Of a stretch of 64,000 nt of DNA, positions 44,301 through 53,462 are shown in pieces; positions within the stretch are counted from its first letter, which is position 1; every line of letters begins with the position of its first letter. Location of the stretch: positions 2,108,992 through 2,172,991 of the forward strand of contig NZ_CP132333.1 of NCBI RefSeq assembly GCF_030758935.1, given 5' to 3'. Below the pieces are notes generated by a model, which saw only the letters and a list, made by a program, of their open reading frames with translations, was not told the origin of the DNA and ran no database searches. This DNA comes from Geothrix sp. PMB-07. GTDB lineage: Bacteria > Acidobacteriota > Holophagae > Holophagales > Holophagaceae. A program made the translations under genes and the position numbers.

Positions 44301-44582
44301 ATGCAGGTCGGAAGCGTCCAGAGTTCCTTGAATGCAGGGCTTCAGCCCCTGAAGGCGTCAGCCAAGGTGGCGACTCAGGCCAAGAGCACGACCTACATTG
44401 ATCCCCGTGACACCAATCAGGATGGGGTCGTATCTCCGGCAGAAATAGCAGCCTATGAATTAAGGCACCCCAGCATGAATTCAACCCATGCTGCCCATGC
44501 GACGTCACCGGGCTACACCCACCAAGGATTGCGGCAACAGGCCCCCCAGGCTGTCCATAGCCTGTTGGACCTGAAGGCCTGA
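44301..44582 (+). CDS. Small single EF-hand protein
   Basis: A 93-residue protein with no signal peptide. One canonical EF-hand loop, DTNQDGVVSPAE (about residues 36-47), provides Asp1, Asn3, Asp5, the central Gly6 and Glu12 for calcium. Flanking sequence YIDPR and IAAYELRHP gives short helices. The rest is Ser/Gln/His-rich and likely disordered. An AGGGG ribosome site precedes the ATG. It has its own strong promoter and a following hairpin, so it appears to be an expressed monocistron. It is immediately left of the IS481-type element. The target of calcium signalling is unknown. Confidence 0.72.
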   Translation: MQVGSVQSSLNAGLQPLKASAKVATQAKSTTYIDPRDTNQDGVVSPAEIAAYELRHPSMNSTHAAHATSPGYTHQGLRQQAPQAVHSLLDLKA

Positions 44583-44594
44583 GCGGAGCCCCGA

Positions 44595-44630
44595 GGCTGT
44601 GGCCCGAGACTGTGCAAGCGGGCCGCAGCC
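44595..44630 (+). terminator. Hairpin after the EF-hand gene
   Basis: GGCTGTGGCCCG (44595-44606) pairs with CGGGCCGCAGCC (44619-44630), 12 bp with one G-U, 12-nt loop, no U-tract. Confidence 0.5.
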
Positions 44631-44648
44631 CTGGCGGAAGCGCGATTC

Positions 44649-45587
44649 CTAGTTGTCGGTGCCAACGAGGTTGACCAGCCGGGTAACCGGGGGCTGACCA
44701 CCTAAGGCCTTGTGGGGCCTGTGGTGATTGTAGAAGTGGAGCCAGGCGCCGAGCGCCTGGTTTCTTTCGTCTGAGCTCTGCCAGGTGGGACCGTAGGCCC
44801 ACTCTCGCAGGGCCGTCTGGATGAGGCGCTCGGCCTTGCCGTTGGTCCGTGGGCGGTAGGGGCGGGTGCGGCTGTGCGTGAGGCCGAAGGCTTCGCGCAT
44901 GGCCTTGAACGCCTTGGACCGGTAGGGCGAGCCGTTGTCGGTCAGCAGCTTGCGGGCGGTGACGCCCCGGGCCTGGAAGTGCAACAGCGCCCTCTGGAGG
45001 AATGAGGCAGTGGTCTCCTTCTTCTCGTCCGGGAGCACTTCCATGTAGCAGGCCCGCGAGTGGTCGTCCGAGCAGACATGGAGCACCTGGTAGCCCGCAT
45101 CGCGGTTCTTGTGGTGGCGGATGCCTGTGGCGCGGTGGCCCACTTCGTGGAAGTTGGCGAGCTTCTTGGTGTCCAGGTGGAGGAGGTCGCCGGGGGCCGC
45201 GTGTTCGTAGCGGTTGTCGGGTTCCTTGGGCTGGAGGTCCGAAGCCTTGGAGATGCGCGCCTTGCGGAGCCAGAAGCCCACGGTGGAACGGGGCACGCCC
45301 AGTTCCGAGGCAATCCGGATCGCCGCCTGGCCCCGCCGCCTTCGACCTACGGCCTCGACGACGAGGCCAAGCTCGTGGCTTCGCGCCAGGCGATGCGGCT
45401 GGCTGGAGCGATCCAGGAGTCCGGCCGGACCCTCTGTTTTGAACCGAGCGAGCCATCGGTAGGCCCTGCGCGTGCTGATTCCTATGGATTCAGCCGCATC
45501 CCGGACCGTCCAGTCCTCCTCCAGAACGCGCTTCACCATTAATGCTCGACTGGCGGGGCAAGACTTTGCTGAACTGTGGAGGTTCAC
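44649..45587 (-). CDS. IS481-family DDE transposase
   Basis: A 312-residue transposase. An N-terminal helix-turn-helix pair (about residues 25-115: DAAESIGISTRRAYRWLARF, ELGVPRSTVGFWLRKARI) is followed by an rve integrase core. Catalytic acidic residues are probably Asp in LLHLDTKKL, Asp in LTDNGSPYRS and Glu in TNGKAERLIQT, with the usual C-terminal YNHHRPHKALGG. The GTG start at 45587 gives MNLHSSAK, matching family N-termini. The frame runs out through the left inverted repeat and stops at TAG at 44649-44651, which belongs to the duplicated CTAG target, not to the element. Confidence 0.92.
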   Translation of the reverse strand: MNLHSSAKSCPASRALMVKRVLEEDWTVRDAAESIGISTRRAYRWLARFKTEGPAGLLDRSSQPHRLARSHELGLVVEAVGRRRRGQAAIRIASELGVPRSTVGFWLRKARISKASDLQPKEPDNRYEHAAPGDLLHLDTKKLANFHEVGHRATGIRHHKNRDAGYQVLHVCSDDHSRACYMEVLPDEKKETTASFLQRALLHFQARGVTARKLLTDNGSPYRSKAFKAMREAFGLTHSRTRPYRPRTNGKAERLIQTALREWAYGPTWQSSDERNQALGAWLHFYNHHRPHKALGGQPPVTRLVNLVGTDN

Positions 45588-45664
45588 CCGAGGCTCCGAG
45601 AAAGCTGTTTGTTGGCGCTTTCAGCTTCCCAGATCTCGGGTGAACAACCTGATTGGCACTTACA
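44654..45664 (-). mobile_element. IS481-family insertion sequence, complete
   Basis: An element of 1011 bp. Its terminal inverted repeats are 44654-44680 and 45638-45664; both begin TGT and share GTGCCAA and AGGTTG blocks (20 of 27 positions identical). Both ends are flanked by the direct duplication CCTAGT (44648-44653 and 45665-45670), which fits the NCTAGN target preference known for IS481. The single transposase gene is intact, so the copy could be active. No other copy is in the window. The insertion lies between the EF-hand gene and the small gene at 45666. Confidence 0.9.
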
Positions 45665-45665
45665 C

Positions 45666-45881
45666 CTAGTCGAATCGGGTGGGATCGTTCCAATCATCCA
45701 GGTGGATCACTGCCCGTCGCTTGCCCTGGTCCAAGTGCAGGCGCGCCTCCAGGAATTCCTCATCCTCCAGCAGCGTGGGATCAGGCAGGGGACGGCCATC
45801 CAGTTCGTGAATGGGCGCCGCGCGCCGTTCCACGCCGATGATCCGGTTCCAGGTCTGCCGCCGTTCCAAGGGACTCATCAT
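45666..45881 (-). CDS. Small acidic protein of unknown function
   Basis: A 71-residue soluble protein starting MMSPLERRQTWNRIIGVERR, with GGAGG 6 nt before ATG 45881. It has no cysteine, signal or membrane segment and ends AVIHLDDWNDPTRFD. No family is recognised. Its TAG stop lies inside the CTAG of the IS target duplication; because the target was duplicated the stop codon was preserved, so the insertion left the gene intact. It lies downstream of mdh on the same strand but behind the mdh terminator. Confidence 0.6.
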   Translation of the reverse strand: MMSPLERRQTWNRIIGVERRAAPIHELDGRPLPDPTLLEDEEFLEARLHLDQGKRRAVIHLDDWNDPTRFD

Positions 45882-45935
45882 GGTCCACCTCCGGCTGTGA
45901 CCCAGCATAGGTCCGTCCATGCTGGGCGCCAGCCG

Positions 45936-45969
45936 GAAAAAAAGAGGCGGGGATTGAACCCCGCCCCTC
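45936..45969 (-). terminator. Rho-independent terminator of mdh
   Basis: On the minus strand GAG(G)GGCGGGG pairs with CCCCGCCTC around TTCAAT (45944-45969), followed by a run of seven T (45943-45937). Just beyond is a second palindrome, CCCAGCAT/ATGCTGGG (45901-45926), of unknown role. Confidence 0.85.
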
Positions 45970-45987
45970 CAAAGCTGCAAACCCGTT

Positions 45988-46974
45988 TTAGACCAGGCCG
46001 AGCTGCTTCACGGCCTGACGTTCTTCATCCAGTTCCTTGGCCGTGGCGTCCATCTTGGCGCGGCTGAAGGCATTGATCTCCAGACCCTGCACGATCTCCA
46101 CCTGGCCGTTCTTCACGGTGACGGGGAAGCCGTAGACCAGACCCTCGGGCACGCCGTAGCTGCCGTCGGATACGAAGGCCATGCTGGTCCACTCGCCCTC
46201 GGGCGTGCCCAGCGCCCAGCTGTGCATGTGGTCGATGGCGGCGTTCGCGGCGCTGGCGGCGCTGCTGAGGCCGCGGGCCTCGATGATGGCCGCGCCGCGC
46301 TTGGCCACGGTGGGGATGTACGTGGTTTCGTACCAGGCGTGGTCATTGACCAGCTCGTAGGCGTTCTTGCCGTCCACGGTGGCGTGGTAGAGGTCGGGGA
46401 ACTGGGTGACGCTGTGGTTGCCCCAGATGGTCATGTTCTTGATGGCGGTGACGGGCTTGCCGGTCTTCTCCGCCAGCTGCGAAATGGCGCGGTTGTGGTC
46501 CAGGCGCACCATGGCGTGGAACTGGGTGGCCTTGAGTTTGGGCGCGTTGGACAGCGCGATGAAGGCGTTCGTGTTGGCGGGGTTGCCCACCACCAGCACC
46601 TTCACGTTGCGGCTGGCCACTTCGCTCAGGGCATGGCCCTGGGGCTTGAAGATGCCGCCGTTGGCGTTCAGCAGGTCGCTGCGCTCCATGCCGGCCTTGC
46701 GCGGCAGGGCGCCCACCAGCAGGGCGTAGTCCGCATCCTTGAAAGCCACCATGGGATCGTCGGAGGTAACGATGCCCGCCAGCAGCGGGAAGGCACAATC
46801 GTTGAGTTCCATCACGACGCCCTGCAGGGCCTTCAGAGCCGGGGTGATCTCCAGCAGCTGGAGGATCACGGGCTGGTCATTGCCAAGCATCGCGCCGCTG
46901 GCGATGCGGAAAAGCAGGCTGTATCCGATCTGGCCGGCTGCGCCGGTGACCGCCACGCGAACAGGGGGTTTCAT
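45988..46974 (-). CDS. mdh: Malate dehydrogenase
   Basis: A 328-residue NAD-dependent malate dehydrogenase of the cytosolic/type 2 form, a TCA-cycle enzyme. The nucleotide-binding [18 protein letters not shown] is at about residues 9-26. [18 protein letters not shown] supplies substrate arginines, [10 protein letters not shown] and RLDHNRA follow, and the catalytic His is in [15 protein letters not shown] 46974 with AGGAGG at 7 nt is preferred over an upstream in-frame start. It has its own terminator and is divergent from the diguanylate cyclase gene. Confidence 0.95.
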   Translation of the reverse strand: MKPPVRVAVTGAAGQIGYSLLFRIASGAMLGNDQPVILQLLEITPALKALQGVVMELNDCAFPLLAGIVTSDDPMVAFKDADYALLVGALPRKAGMERSDLLNANGGIFKPQGHALSEVASRNVKVLVVGNPANTNAFIALSNAPKLKATQFHAMVRLDHNRAISQLAEKTGKPVTAIKNMTIWGNHSVTQFPDLYHATVDGKNAYELVNDHAWYETTYIPTVAKRGAAIIEARGLSSAASAANAAIDHMHSWALGTPEGEWTSMAFVSDGSYGVPEGLVYGFPVTVKNGQVEIVQGLEINAFSRAKMDATAKELDEERQAVKQLGLV

Positions 46975-47122
46975 GCTGGATCCTCCTAAGGGTCCGCTCA
47001 TTCTATACCGGTGTCATCACTTGGTCACCAGAGGGTCCGGAATCGGGGCGCTTCCTCCGTTTTGACAGGGCCGAACCAAAGGTATTGCACAACCGCACCG
47101 ATGGGATGGGATGCTTTCCCCC

Positions 47123-50100
47123 ATGCACCGAATCGTTTTCCGACTCGCCGCGTTCCTCCTCGTCTTATTCACCACTCTGACATCCGCCTCCGCAGCTGGC
47201 ATTCCCACCTCGGGGCGCATGGTGTTCCGCGCCTACGGTGCCCCCGAGGGCCTGGAGCACATGAGCCTCACCTGCCTGGCCCAGGACCGATCCGGCTTCC
47301 TGTGGGTGGGCACCGAAGGCGGCGCCTACCGCTATGACGGCACCGCGTTCCGTCTTTGGAGTCTGCCTGAGGGGCTGCCCTCGGCCTGGGTGCGCACCTT
47401 CGCCGCGGCCACCGATGGCAACCTCTGGATCGGCACCCGCGGGGGCCTTTGCCGCTTGAGGGACGGTCACATTCACCGTGTGGATTCACAGGACCCCCTG
47501 GCCCACGCCCTCATTTCCCAGATCGCAGAGGATAGCCGCGGCCGCATCTGGGTCGCTTCCCAGCTGGGTCTGTTCCGCAACGAGGGCGGCACCAGCGGCT
47601 TCAGACGGATTCCTGAATGGCCCGAAGGGCCCGCCTTCTCGCTGGCGCGGAACGGCTCCTCCATGTGGGTTGGCGGCCCCTCGCTGCTGCGCCAGATGAG
47701 GGATGATGGCGCCATCACCCCCTGGAACACCTCGCAGGGGGTGCCCGATGAACCCGTGAAAGCGCTGTTGTTTTCGGGCGTCGGCGATCTGTGGATCCGC
47801 ACGCCGAGTCAGCTCCGGCTGCTGCGGTGCGGCGCAGATGCCATCACCTTACCGGCGGCCGGGCTGCCGCCGTTGGCAGTGAGTTTCTACGAGGAGAACC
47901 TGGCAGCGGATGGCAGCGGCGGCCTCTTTGTGCCCACCGCCAAGGGCCTGCTGCACTTCCCCAGCACCGGCGGCTGGCGGTTGCTCGGCGAGGAGCGCGG
48001 CATTCCCCAGGGCTGGACCAACCAGGCCCTGGTGGATGCGCAGGGCAACCTCTGGCTCGCGAGCCTGGGCCTGCACCTGCTGCAGGGCAACGGCTCCTGG
48101 CAGAACTATACGCACATGGACGGCCTGCCCGGCGACACCACCTGGGGCCTGCTCCGGGACCGTCAGGGCTGCCTCTGGATCAGCACCAGCAATGGCCTGG
48201 CCCGTATGGATGCCCAGGGCCTCAAAACCTTCCCCCTGGGCAGCGGTTTGGTGCTCTACACCTTGGCCGAGGCCGCCGATGGAAGCATCTGGGGCGCTGG
48301 GGAACATCCCTTCCTCGTGCGCATCGCGCCGGATCGCCAGAGCGTGACGCGCCTTCCCCTGCCGCCTTCCCAGGGCCTGGCCATTCCCGTCGCGCTCACG
48401 TTCGATGAGCGCGGTTCCCTGTGGATCGCCACGTCCAACGATGGCCTCTGGCAGCTGCAGGATCCCATGGGCAACCGGCGCTTCCAGCGGGCAGAGCTAC
48501 CCGGCCAGGGCGAGCTCGGCCAAATCACCGCGCTGCACCTGGATGGGGCAAAGCGGCTCTGGGCCTGCACGGGCCGGGGATTGGCACGGCTCGATCAACA
48601 GGGCTGGCGGATGTTCGGCCCAGAGGTTGGGCTGCACGATGCGCCCCTCTGGGCCCTGGCGCCCCTGCCCGATGGCACAGTTTGGCTGGGCTACCTCGAA
48701 CCCTTCGGGCTCACCCATTTGGATCTGAGTGGCGCCACGCCCAAGGTGCTGGAGCACCGCAGCCGCAAAAACGGTTTGGCCAGTGATTCGGTGTACAGCC
48801 TCGTGGCGGACCCCACAGGCGCCCTCTGGGTGGGTGGCCCCCGCGGCGTGCAGCGACTGAGCGGTGCGACCCAACGGCTGTTCCGACGCGAGGATGGCCT
48901 GGTGGGCACGGACTGCAATCCCTTTTCCACTTGGGCCGATGCCGATGGCAGCCTCTGGTTTGGTTCCACCACGGGCCTGCTGCGGCACCTGCCTGAATCC
49001 AATGTTGGCAACACACCAGCTCCCGGCACCGTGCTGCTGGGCCTGGGGCTCGGCCGGCGCACCTGGGACCTCCCCTTCATGGGCTCCCTGGATCTCGGCA
49101 GCGTGCCCTATGCCGATCACACCCTTTCGGCTCGCTGCACCTCCCTCGATTTCCAGCAGGAGGACCGCCTGCAGTTCCAGGCCCGGCTGCTCGGCCTGGA
49201 GGAGGAATGGGTCAGTCTGCGGAACCGCGATCTGCGCTACGCCGCCCTGCCCCCCGGGAAATACGAGCTCCAGGTCCGCACACTCATCGAAGGGGGCCAG
49301 CCGGGCCCCATGGCCACGGCCCGCTTCCAGATTCTTTCGCCCTGGTGGTCGCGATGGTGGATGTGGATCATCGCCTTGGGCCTGGGCCACGTGGTGGGCC
49401 GCGCCGGCTTCCGCTGGCGCACCCGCCGACTGCGGCGGCGGAACGAGGATCTCCAAGCCCTGGTGCAGGAGCGCACCCAGGCCCTGGAGCTCAGCAACCT
49501 GGCCGTGGAAACCATCTCCACCACGGATCCCCTTACCTCGCTGCGGAACCGGCGCTACCTGAGTCAGGAACTTCCAGCTGCATTGGCCCTGGTAACGCGC
49601 AACCAGCGGGCTGGCGCCACAGGGCCGGATGCGGCCCTGGTGTTCGCCCTGCTGGACATCGATCACTTCAAACGGATCAACGACACCTGGAACCATGAGG
49701 CTGGAGATCGCGCCCTGAAGCAGATCGCCGAGATTCTGCGCCGTGAGGCCCGTGAATCCGATTTCCTCATCCGGTGGGGCGGAGAGGAGATCCTCTTCGT
49801 GGGCCGTACTGCGGATCTGGACAGCGCGTCGGCGGTGGTGGACCGCCTCCATCAGGCCATTCGAGAGCGGGCCTTCGATCTGGGCGTCACGCACCCCGTG
49901 CCGCTCACCTGCTCCATTGGTTTCTCCGTGTATCCCTTCCAGCCGGATCACCTGGAAGCCACCACCTGGGAAGATCAGGTCCGGCTGGCGGATCGCTGCC
50001 TCTACGCCGTGAAACGGTCCGGCCGCGACAGCTGGCTTGGCGTGGCGGGACTGCCAGGAGCGGCGCCCGACCTGGCCCAGGCCTTTGAAGCCAATCCGGC

Positions 50101-50182
50101 CGAGGTGGCCGCCAGCGGGGCCGTGGCCCTGCGGGCCCGGGAGGAACGCCCTCTGCACTGGGAGTCCTACGGGCAACCTTGA
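47123..50182 (+). CDS. Beta-propeller sensor diguanylate cyclase (Reg_prop-Y_Y_Y-TM-GGDEF)
   Basis: A protein of about 1019 residues. A signal peptide (MHRIVFRLAAFLLVLFTTLT, cleaved near SASAA) precedes a periplasmic seven-bladed-type propeller region with many W-(V/I)-G-T/G repeats (LWVGTEGGAYRYDG, LWIGTRGGLCRL). A Y_Y_Y-like domain (YAALPPGKYELQV) and one transmembrane helix (about 750-770, WWMWIIALGLGHVVG) follow. The cytoplasmic GGDEF domain has DIDHFKRINDTWNHEAGD and the catalytic signature RWGGEEI. It likely makes c-di-GMP in response to an unknown periplasmic ligand. An in-frame ATG at 47111 is also possible. Two PilZ proteins in this window are candidate readers. Confidence 0.88.
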   Translation: MHRIVFRLAAFLLVLFTTLTSASAAGIPTSGRMVFRAYGAPEGLEHMSLTCLAQDRSGFLWVGTEGGAYRYDGTAFRLWSLPEGLPSAWVRTFAAATDGNLWIGTRGGLCRLRDGHIHRVDSQDPLAHALISQIAEDSRGRIWVASQLGLFRNEGGTSGFRRIPEWPEGPAFSLARNGSSMWVGGPSLLRQMRDDGAITPWNTSQGVPDEPVKALLFSGVGDLWIRTPSQLRLLRCGADAITLPAAGLPPLAVSFYEENLAADGSGGLFVPTAKGLLHFPSTGGWRLLGEERGIPQGWTNQALVDAQGNLWLASLGLHLLQGNGSWQNYTHMDGLPGDTTWGLLRDRQGCLWISTSNGLARMDAQGLKTFPLGSGLVLYTLAEAADGSIWGAGEHPFLVRIAPDRQSVTRLPLPPSQGLAIPVALTFDERGSLWIATSNDGLWQLQDPMGNRRFQRAELPGQGELGQITALHLDGAKRLWACTGRGLARLDQQGWRMFGPEVGLHDAPLWALAPLPDGTVWLGYLEPFGLTHLDLSGATPKVLEHRSRKNGLASDSVYSLVADPTGALWVGGPRGVQRLSGATQRLFRREDGLVGTDCNPFSTWADADGSLWFGSTTGLLRHLPESNVGNTPAPGTVLLGLGLGRRTWDLPFMGSLDLGSVPYADHTLSARCTSLDFQQEDRLQFQARLLGLEEEWVSLRNRDLRYAALPPGKYELQVRTLIEGGQPGPMATARFQILSPWWSRWWMWIIALGLGHVVGRAGFRWRTRRLRRRNEDLQALVQERTQALELSNLAVETISTTDPLTSLRNRRYLSQELPAALALVTRNQRAGATGPDAALVFALLDIDHFKRINDTWNHEAGDRALKQIAEILRREARESDFLIRWGGEEILFVGRTADLDSASAVVDRLHQAIRERAFDLGVTHPVPLTCSIGFSVYPFQPDHLEATTWEDQVRLADRCLYAVKRSGRDSWLGVAGLPGAAPDLAQAFEANPAEVAASGAVALRAREERPLHWESYGQP

Positions 50183-50199
50183 GCCGCCTGCCGCTGGCC

Positions 50200-50931
50200 C
50201 TACAGCGCCTTGACCACCTGCTCGCCGCCCAGCTGACGCATCTGGTTCAGGATCCAGGCCTGGCGACCGCGGATGTATTCGCTTGGGGCGTTGGCGTGGA
50301 ATTTCCGCGGATTGGGCAGCACCGCGGCCAGCAGGGCCGCCTCCGAGGGTGAGAGCCGCTTGGCGGGCTTGCCAAAGTATGTGCGCGCGGCGGCCTCGGC
50401 ACCGTAAACGCCATCACCGAACTCCACGATGTTCAGGTAGACCTCGAGGATGCGCCGCTTCGACCAGCCGGTTTCGATGAGCAGCGTGAACCAGGCCTCG
50501 AAGCCTTTGCGCACCCAGGAGCGGCTGCTCCACAAGAAGAGGTTCTTGGCCGTCTGCTGGGAAACCGTGGACGCACCCCGCTTCCGGCGGCTGACCTCAT
50601 TGTGCTGGATGGCCTTCTCGATGGCCTGCCAGTCAAACCCGAAATGATCGGCGAAGTTCTGGTCCTCTGCAGCGATGACCGCCACGCCCAGGCTGGGGCT
50701 GATGTCCTCCAGAGGCACCCACTGGTGACGCGCCACGTACGGCTTGTCAGCGGACCAGGATTCCACCCGACGCTGCAGCATGAGCCCCGAAGTCGGCACC
50801 GGCGCAAAGCGGAAAGTCAGCACCAGAATGATGTTCAACGCAAGAAAGAGCCCCAGAGCCCAAGCTAAGCCCAGCAGAATCCGCTTTCCCCAACCCCGTT
50901 TTTTCGCCATCGCCCGCACCCGCCGAAACAT
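50200..50931 (-). CDS. mtgA: Monofunctional peptidoglycan glycosyltransferase
   Basis: A protein of about 236-243 residues with one N-terminal membrane helix ([22 protein letters not shown]) and a GT51 glycosyltransferase domain in the periplasm, polymerising lipid II. Motifs: [18 protein letters not shown] with the catalytic Glu, [31 protein letters not shown] and [20 protein letters not shown]. No transpeptidase domain follows, as expected for MtgA. Start may be ATG 50931 or 50910 (MAKKRGWG); neither has a strong ribosome site. It converges with the diguanylate cyclase gene, 17 nt apart. Confidence 0.92.
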   Translation of the reverse strand: MFRRVRAMAKKRGWGKRILLGLAWALGLFLALNIILVLTFRFAPVPTSGLMLQRRVESWSADKPYVARHQWVPLEDISPSLGVAVIAAEDQNFADHFGFDWQAIEKAIQHNEVSRRKRGASTVSQQTAKNLFLWSSRSWVRKGFEAWFTLLIETGWSKRRILEVYLNIVEFGDGVYGAEAAARTYFGKPAKRLSPSEAALLAAVLPNPRKFHANAPSEYIRGRQAWILNQMRQLGGEQVVKAL

Positions 50932-51010
50932 TCAGTCTGCCAGGGCCCAGGCCGATGAGTGGAGGTCGGTTTCCACCAAGGGAGGGCGGCCGGCAAGGGG
51001 GCATTTCTGG

Positions 51011-51385
51011 ATGTCGACCCAGGAGGAAAAAAGGAAGTACCCGCGCCTGAGCATCAGCGACAGGTCCTACGGCATACGCTTGCGGGTCAACGGGTCGGCG
51101 GTTCAGGATCTGCACCTGGTCAACCTGAGCGCGGGAGGCTGCGGTCTGGAAATCCAGATGGCGGAAGCGCGGTACCTGGAAATGGGCGATCTCCTGGAAT
51201 CTGTCTTCCTCGATCACCCGGATCTCCCCTTCGTTCCGTTGAGCGCTGCCGTGGTCCGGATGCTTGGCAAGGTGGCCGGCAAGACCGGTGGTTACGTGCT
51301 GGTGGGCCTGGAATTCCAGGAGATCACACCCTTCGTGCGGGATCTCATCGCCGACCACGTGATGGAAAGACTGAAACAGGAATGA
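51011..51385 (+). CDS. PilZ-domain protein
   Basis: A 124-residue PilZ protein: KRKYPRLS near residue 8 (Arg motif) and NLSAGGCGLEI near 39 form the c-di-GMP site. The C-terminus is helical (VRDLIADHVMERLKQ). ATG 51011 follows a G-rich stretch about 9 nt upstream. The HEAT-repeat gene starts 40 nt after its stop on the same strand. The pair may form a c-di-GMP-responsive scaffold, but that is inference from adjacency. Confidence 0.85.
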   Translation: MSTQEEKRKYPRLSISDRSYGIRLRVNGSAVQDLHLVNLSAGGCGLEIQMAEARYLEMGDLLESVFLDHPDLPFVPLSAAVVRMLGKVAGKTGGYVLVGLEFQEITPFVRDLIADHVMERLKQE

Positions 51386-51425
51386 CCCCTCCGGCTGGAA
51401 CCTCAGGAAGCCAAGTCAGCGCCCC

Positions 51426-53366
51426 ATGAAACAAACCCCATTCGAGATCTTCCTGGACCGCCTCGACCCCACCTGGCGCGGTGATCAGCTGGCCTTTTTC
51501 CGGACCGTCGCAGGCCTTGGCACCGAGGCCGTGGAAGAACTGGCGGGCCGGGTGTCCCGGGTGTCCTGTCCCGTGGGCCTGCGGCAACTCACCCTCGAGT
51601 TCAGCTTCTACTTCCCGTGGGTGGAGTGGATTCCTGCGGTGGACCGCGTCCTCCGCCACGAAAAGGATCTTCGCCTGTTCGAGACCGGCGTCCGCGCCCT
51701 GGGCCGCATCGGCACACCTGCGGCCCTGGAGAGCCTCCGCTCCCTGTCCCTCAGCCGGGCCACACCGGGTTTCCAGGACATCGTCAATCAGGTATTGCAG
51801 GAATCAGACCCCTCCGAGGCCTTCAACCATCACTTCGCCCGCCTTCTCCAAGGCAGCGCCCAACCCTCTGATGCGAACGAAGGCGCACACCAATTGGCGA
51901 AGCTGATTGGCGCCGAGAGCTTCGAGCCCCTGAAGAGCGCCGTGGGGCATCCCGATCCCCTGGTGTTCCGGCACGCCCTGCGCCTCATGGGCACAGTGCC
52001 TTCCGCCGAAGCCGCCGAGTTTCTCCTGTCGCTCCTGAAGGAAACGCACCTGGAATCGCTGGAGGATCGCGATGTCCGCGGGCTGCTCACGGAGTTCCGG
52101 ATTCTGTCCCACGCAGAGGTGAAGGCGAAGGCACTCCAGCTGCTGGCGTCCCGCCTGGAGGCGAGCCCGGCTCCGCCCGTGGCTGAGCTCGCCGATCTGA
52201 CATCAGAGGAACCAGCCCGAGTCCAGGCCGCCGCAGCACGCTTGAAGGACAGGGACCTGGGCCTCCTGGACAGCTTCCTCCGGGATACCCTTCTGGATGC
52301 CCTCACGGACAAGCCCGCCCACCTGGCCAAGCGCCTGGGACAATCCGCAGAGACCGCCCAGCGCCGAACGCGCCGCATCGAATTCGCGCTGGATTCCGCC
52401 GCACAATCCCTGGCCACCATGGTGGAAGACAGTCTGATCGAGCCCGCCCAGGTGATGCCGGTCCTCGCCGAATCCCTTCGTCTCGGCACAGGCCATGGGG
52501 GCGTGGCCAGCGCCCTGGCGAGGCTGGTGCAACCGGAAGCGGAAGATCTCATCGACCTGATGCTCGGCCAAGCGGATGGCGCCATCCGCGGCGCAGCCCT
52601 GGAAGTGCTGGGCGGCCGGTTCGAGCCAGGGTTCCGCCCCGCCTTCATGAAGCTTCGGCGAGATGCCATCACGGACATTGCCGATCGCGGCCTCTGGCAC
52701 CTCGGGAAGCTGCCTGAACCGGTCGAAACAGGGCGACGTTTCCTCGCTGACGGGGATCCGGAAGAAGTCCTCGTGGGCCTCCGGTTCATCGCCATGCACA
52801 AACTGGAGGAACTGGTGCCGGATCTGGTGGAGCGGGTGGCGAGCGAAACCCGTGAAACCCTGTTGATCGCGGCACTGCAAACCCTGGGTGCCATCGGTTC
52901 ACCCCGGGCCGTGGACCCCCTGCTGGCGCTCCTCCACTCCGGACAGGGGCCCAGGATCCTCCTCGCCCTTGCCGAGTCCTTGCGGGATCTCGGGAATCCC
53001 GATGGTGCTCTCGCGCTTTGCGCGAAGGCCGAGGAACTCAACAGCCCAGTGCTGCGGGCCGTCGCTGTGGAGGCACTCGCCAAAGCCCACGGCACCGAAG
53101 AGCAGCCGCTTCCCGCCAACCGGTCCTATGTGCTCATCAAGGCCGTGCGGGGGGCCTGGAATGACCGCCAGCCATGGCCGCTGCGCCGTCGCATCGGCGA
53201 TGCACTGCTGAGCCTCCGGCCCGAGAACTCAGGCATCTGGATCGAACTTTCGGGGCTCTTCCAATCCACCCTCGAGGAAAAACGGCCTCCGGGAGCCGTG
53301 TCCACCGAGGATCTCACCCGAATTCAAGCCTGCGCCCGCACCCTGGCGCAGCTGGCGGCACTCTAA
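51426..53366 (+). CDS. HEAT-repeat protein
   Basis: A 646-residue alpha-solenoid protein with many HEAT-like helical pairs (for example ETGVRALGRIGTPAALESLR, FRHALRLMGTVPSAEAAEFLL, LIAALQTLGAIGSPRAVDPLL). It has no signal peptide, membrane segment or catalytic motif. Such proteins act as protein-binding scaffolds. Its position 40 nt after a PilZ gene suggests the PilZ domain is its partner. The ATG at 51426 lacks a clear ribosome site, so translation may depend on the upstream gene. Confidence 0.8.
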   Translation: MKQTPFEIFLDRLDPTWRGDQLAFFRTVAGLGTEAVEELAGRVSRVSCPVGLRQLTLEFSFYFPWVEWIPAVDRVLRHEKDLRLFETGVRALGRIGTPAALESLRSLSLSRATPGFQDIVNQVLQESDPSEAFNHHFARLLQGSAQPSDANEGAHQLAKLIGAESFEPLKSAVGHPDPLVFRHALRLMGTVPSAEAAEFLLSLLKETHLESLEDRDVRGLLTEFRILSHAEVKAKALQLLASRLEASPAPPVAELADLTSEEPARVQAAAARLKDRDLGLLDSFLRDTLLDALTDKPAHLAKRLGQSAETAQRRTRRIEFALDSAAQSLATMVEDSLIEPAQVMPVLAESLRLGTGHGGVASALARLVQPEAEDLIDLMLGQADGAIRGAALEVLGGRFEPGFRPAFMKLRRDAITDIADRGLWHLGKLPEPVETGRRFLADGDPEEVLVGLRFIAMHKLEELVPDLVERVASETRETLLIAALQTLGAIGSPRAVDPLLALLHSGQGPRILLALAESLRDLGNPDGALALCAKAEELNSPVLRAVAVEALAKAHGTEEQPLPANRSYVLIKAVRGAWNDRQPWPLRRRIGDALLSLRPENSGIWIELSGLFQSTLEEKRPPGAVSTEDLTRIQACARTLAQLAAL

Positions 53367-53462
53367 CCGGCGGCACAGGCCTGCCTCGGCACCGTCCAAC
53401 ACTTCCGGCCTCCACGGTCGACAGCTCCCGCCCCATCGGGCATGCTCCCAGGGGAGGACAGC

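Noticed and set aside
45944-45969. GGGGTTCAATCCCC resembling a tRNA T-arm
   Set aside because: No acceptor, D- or anticodon arms around it; the seven-T run on the minus strand makes it the mdh terminator.
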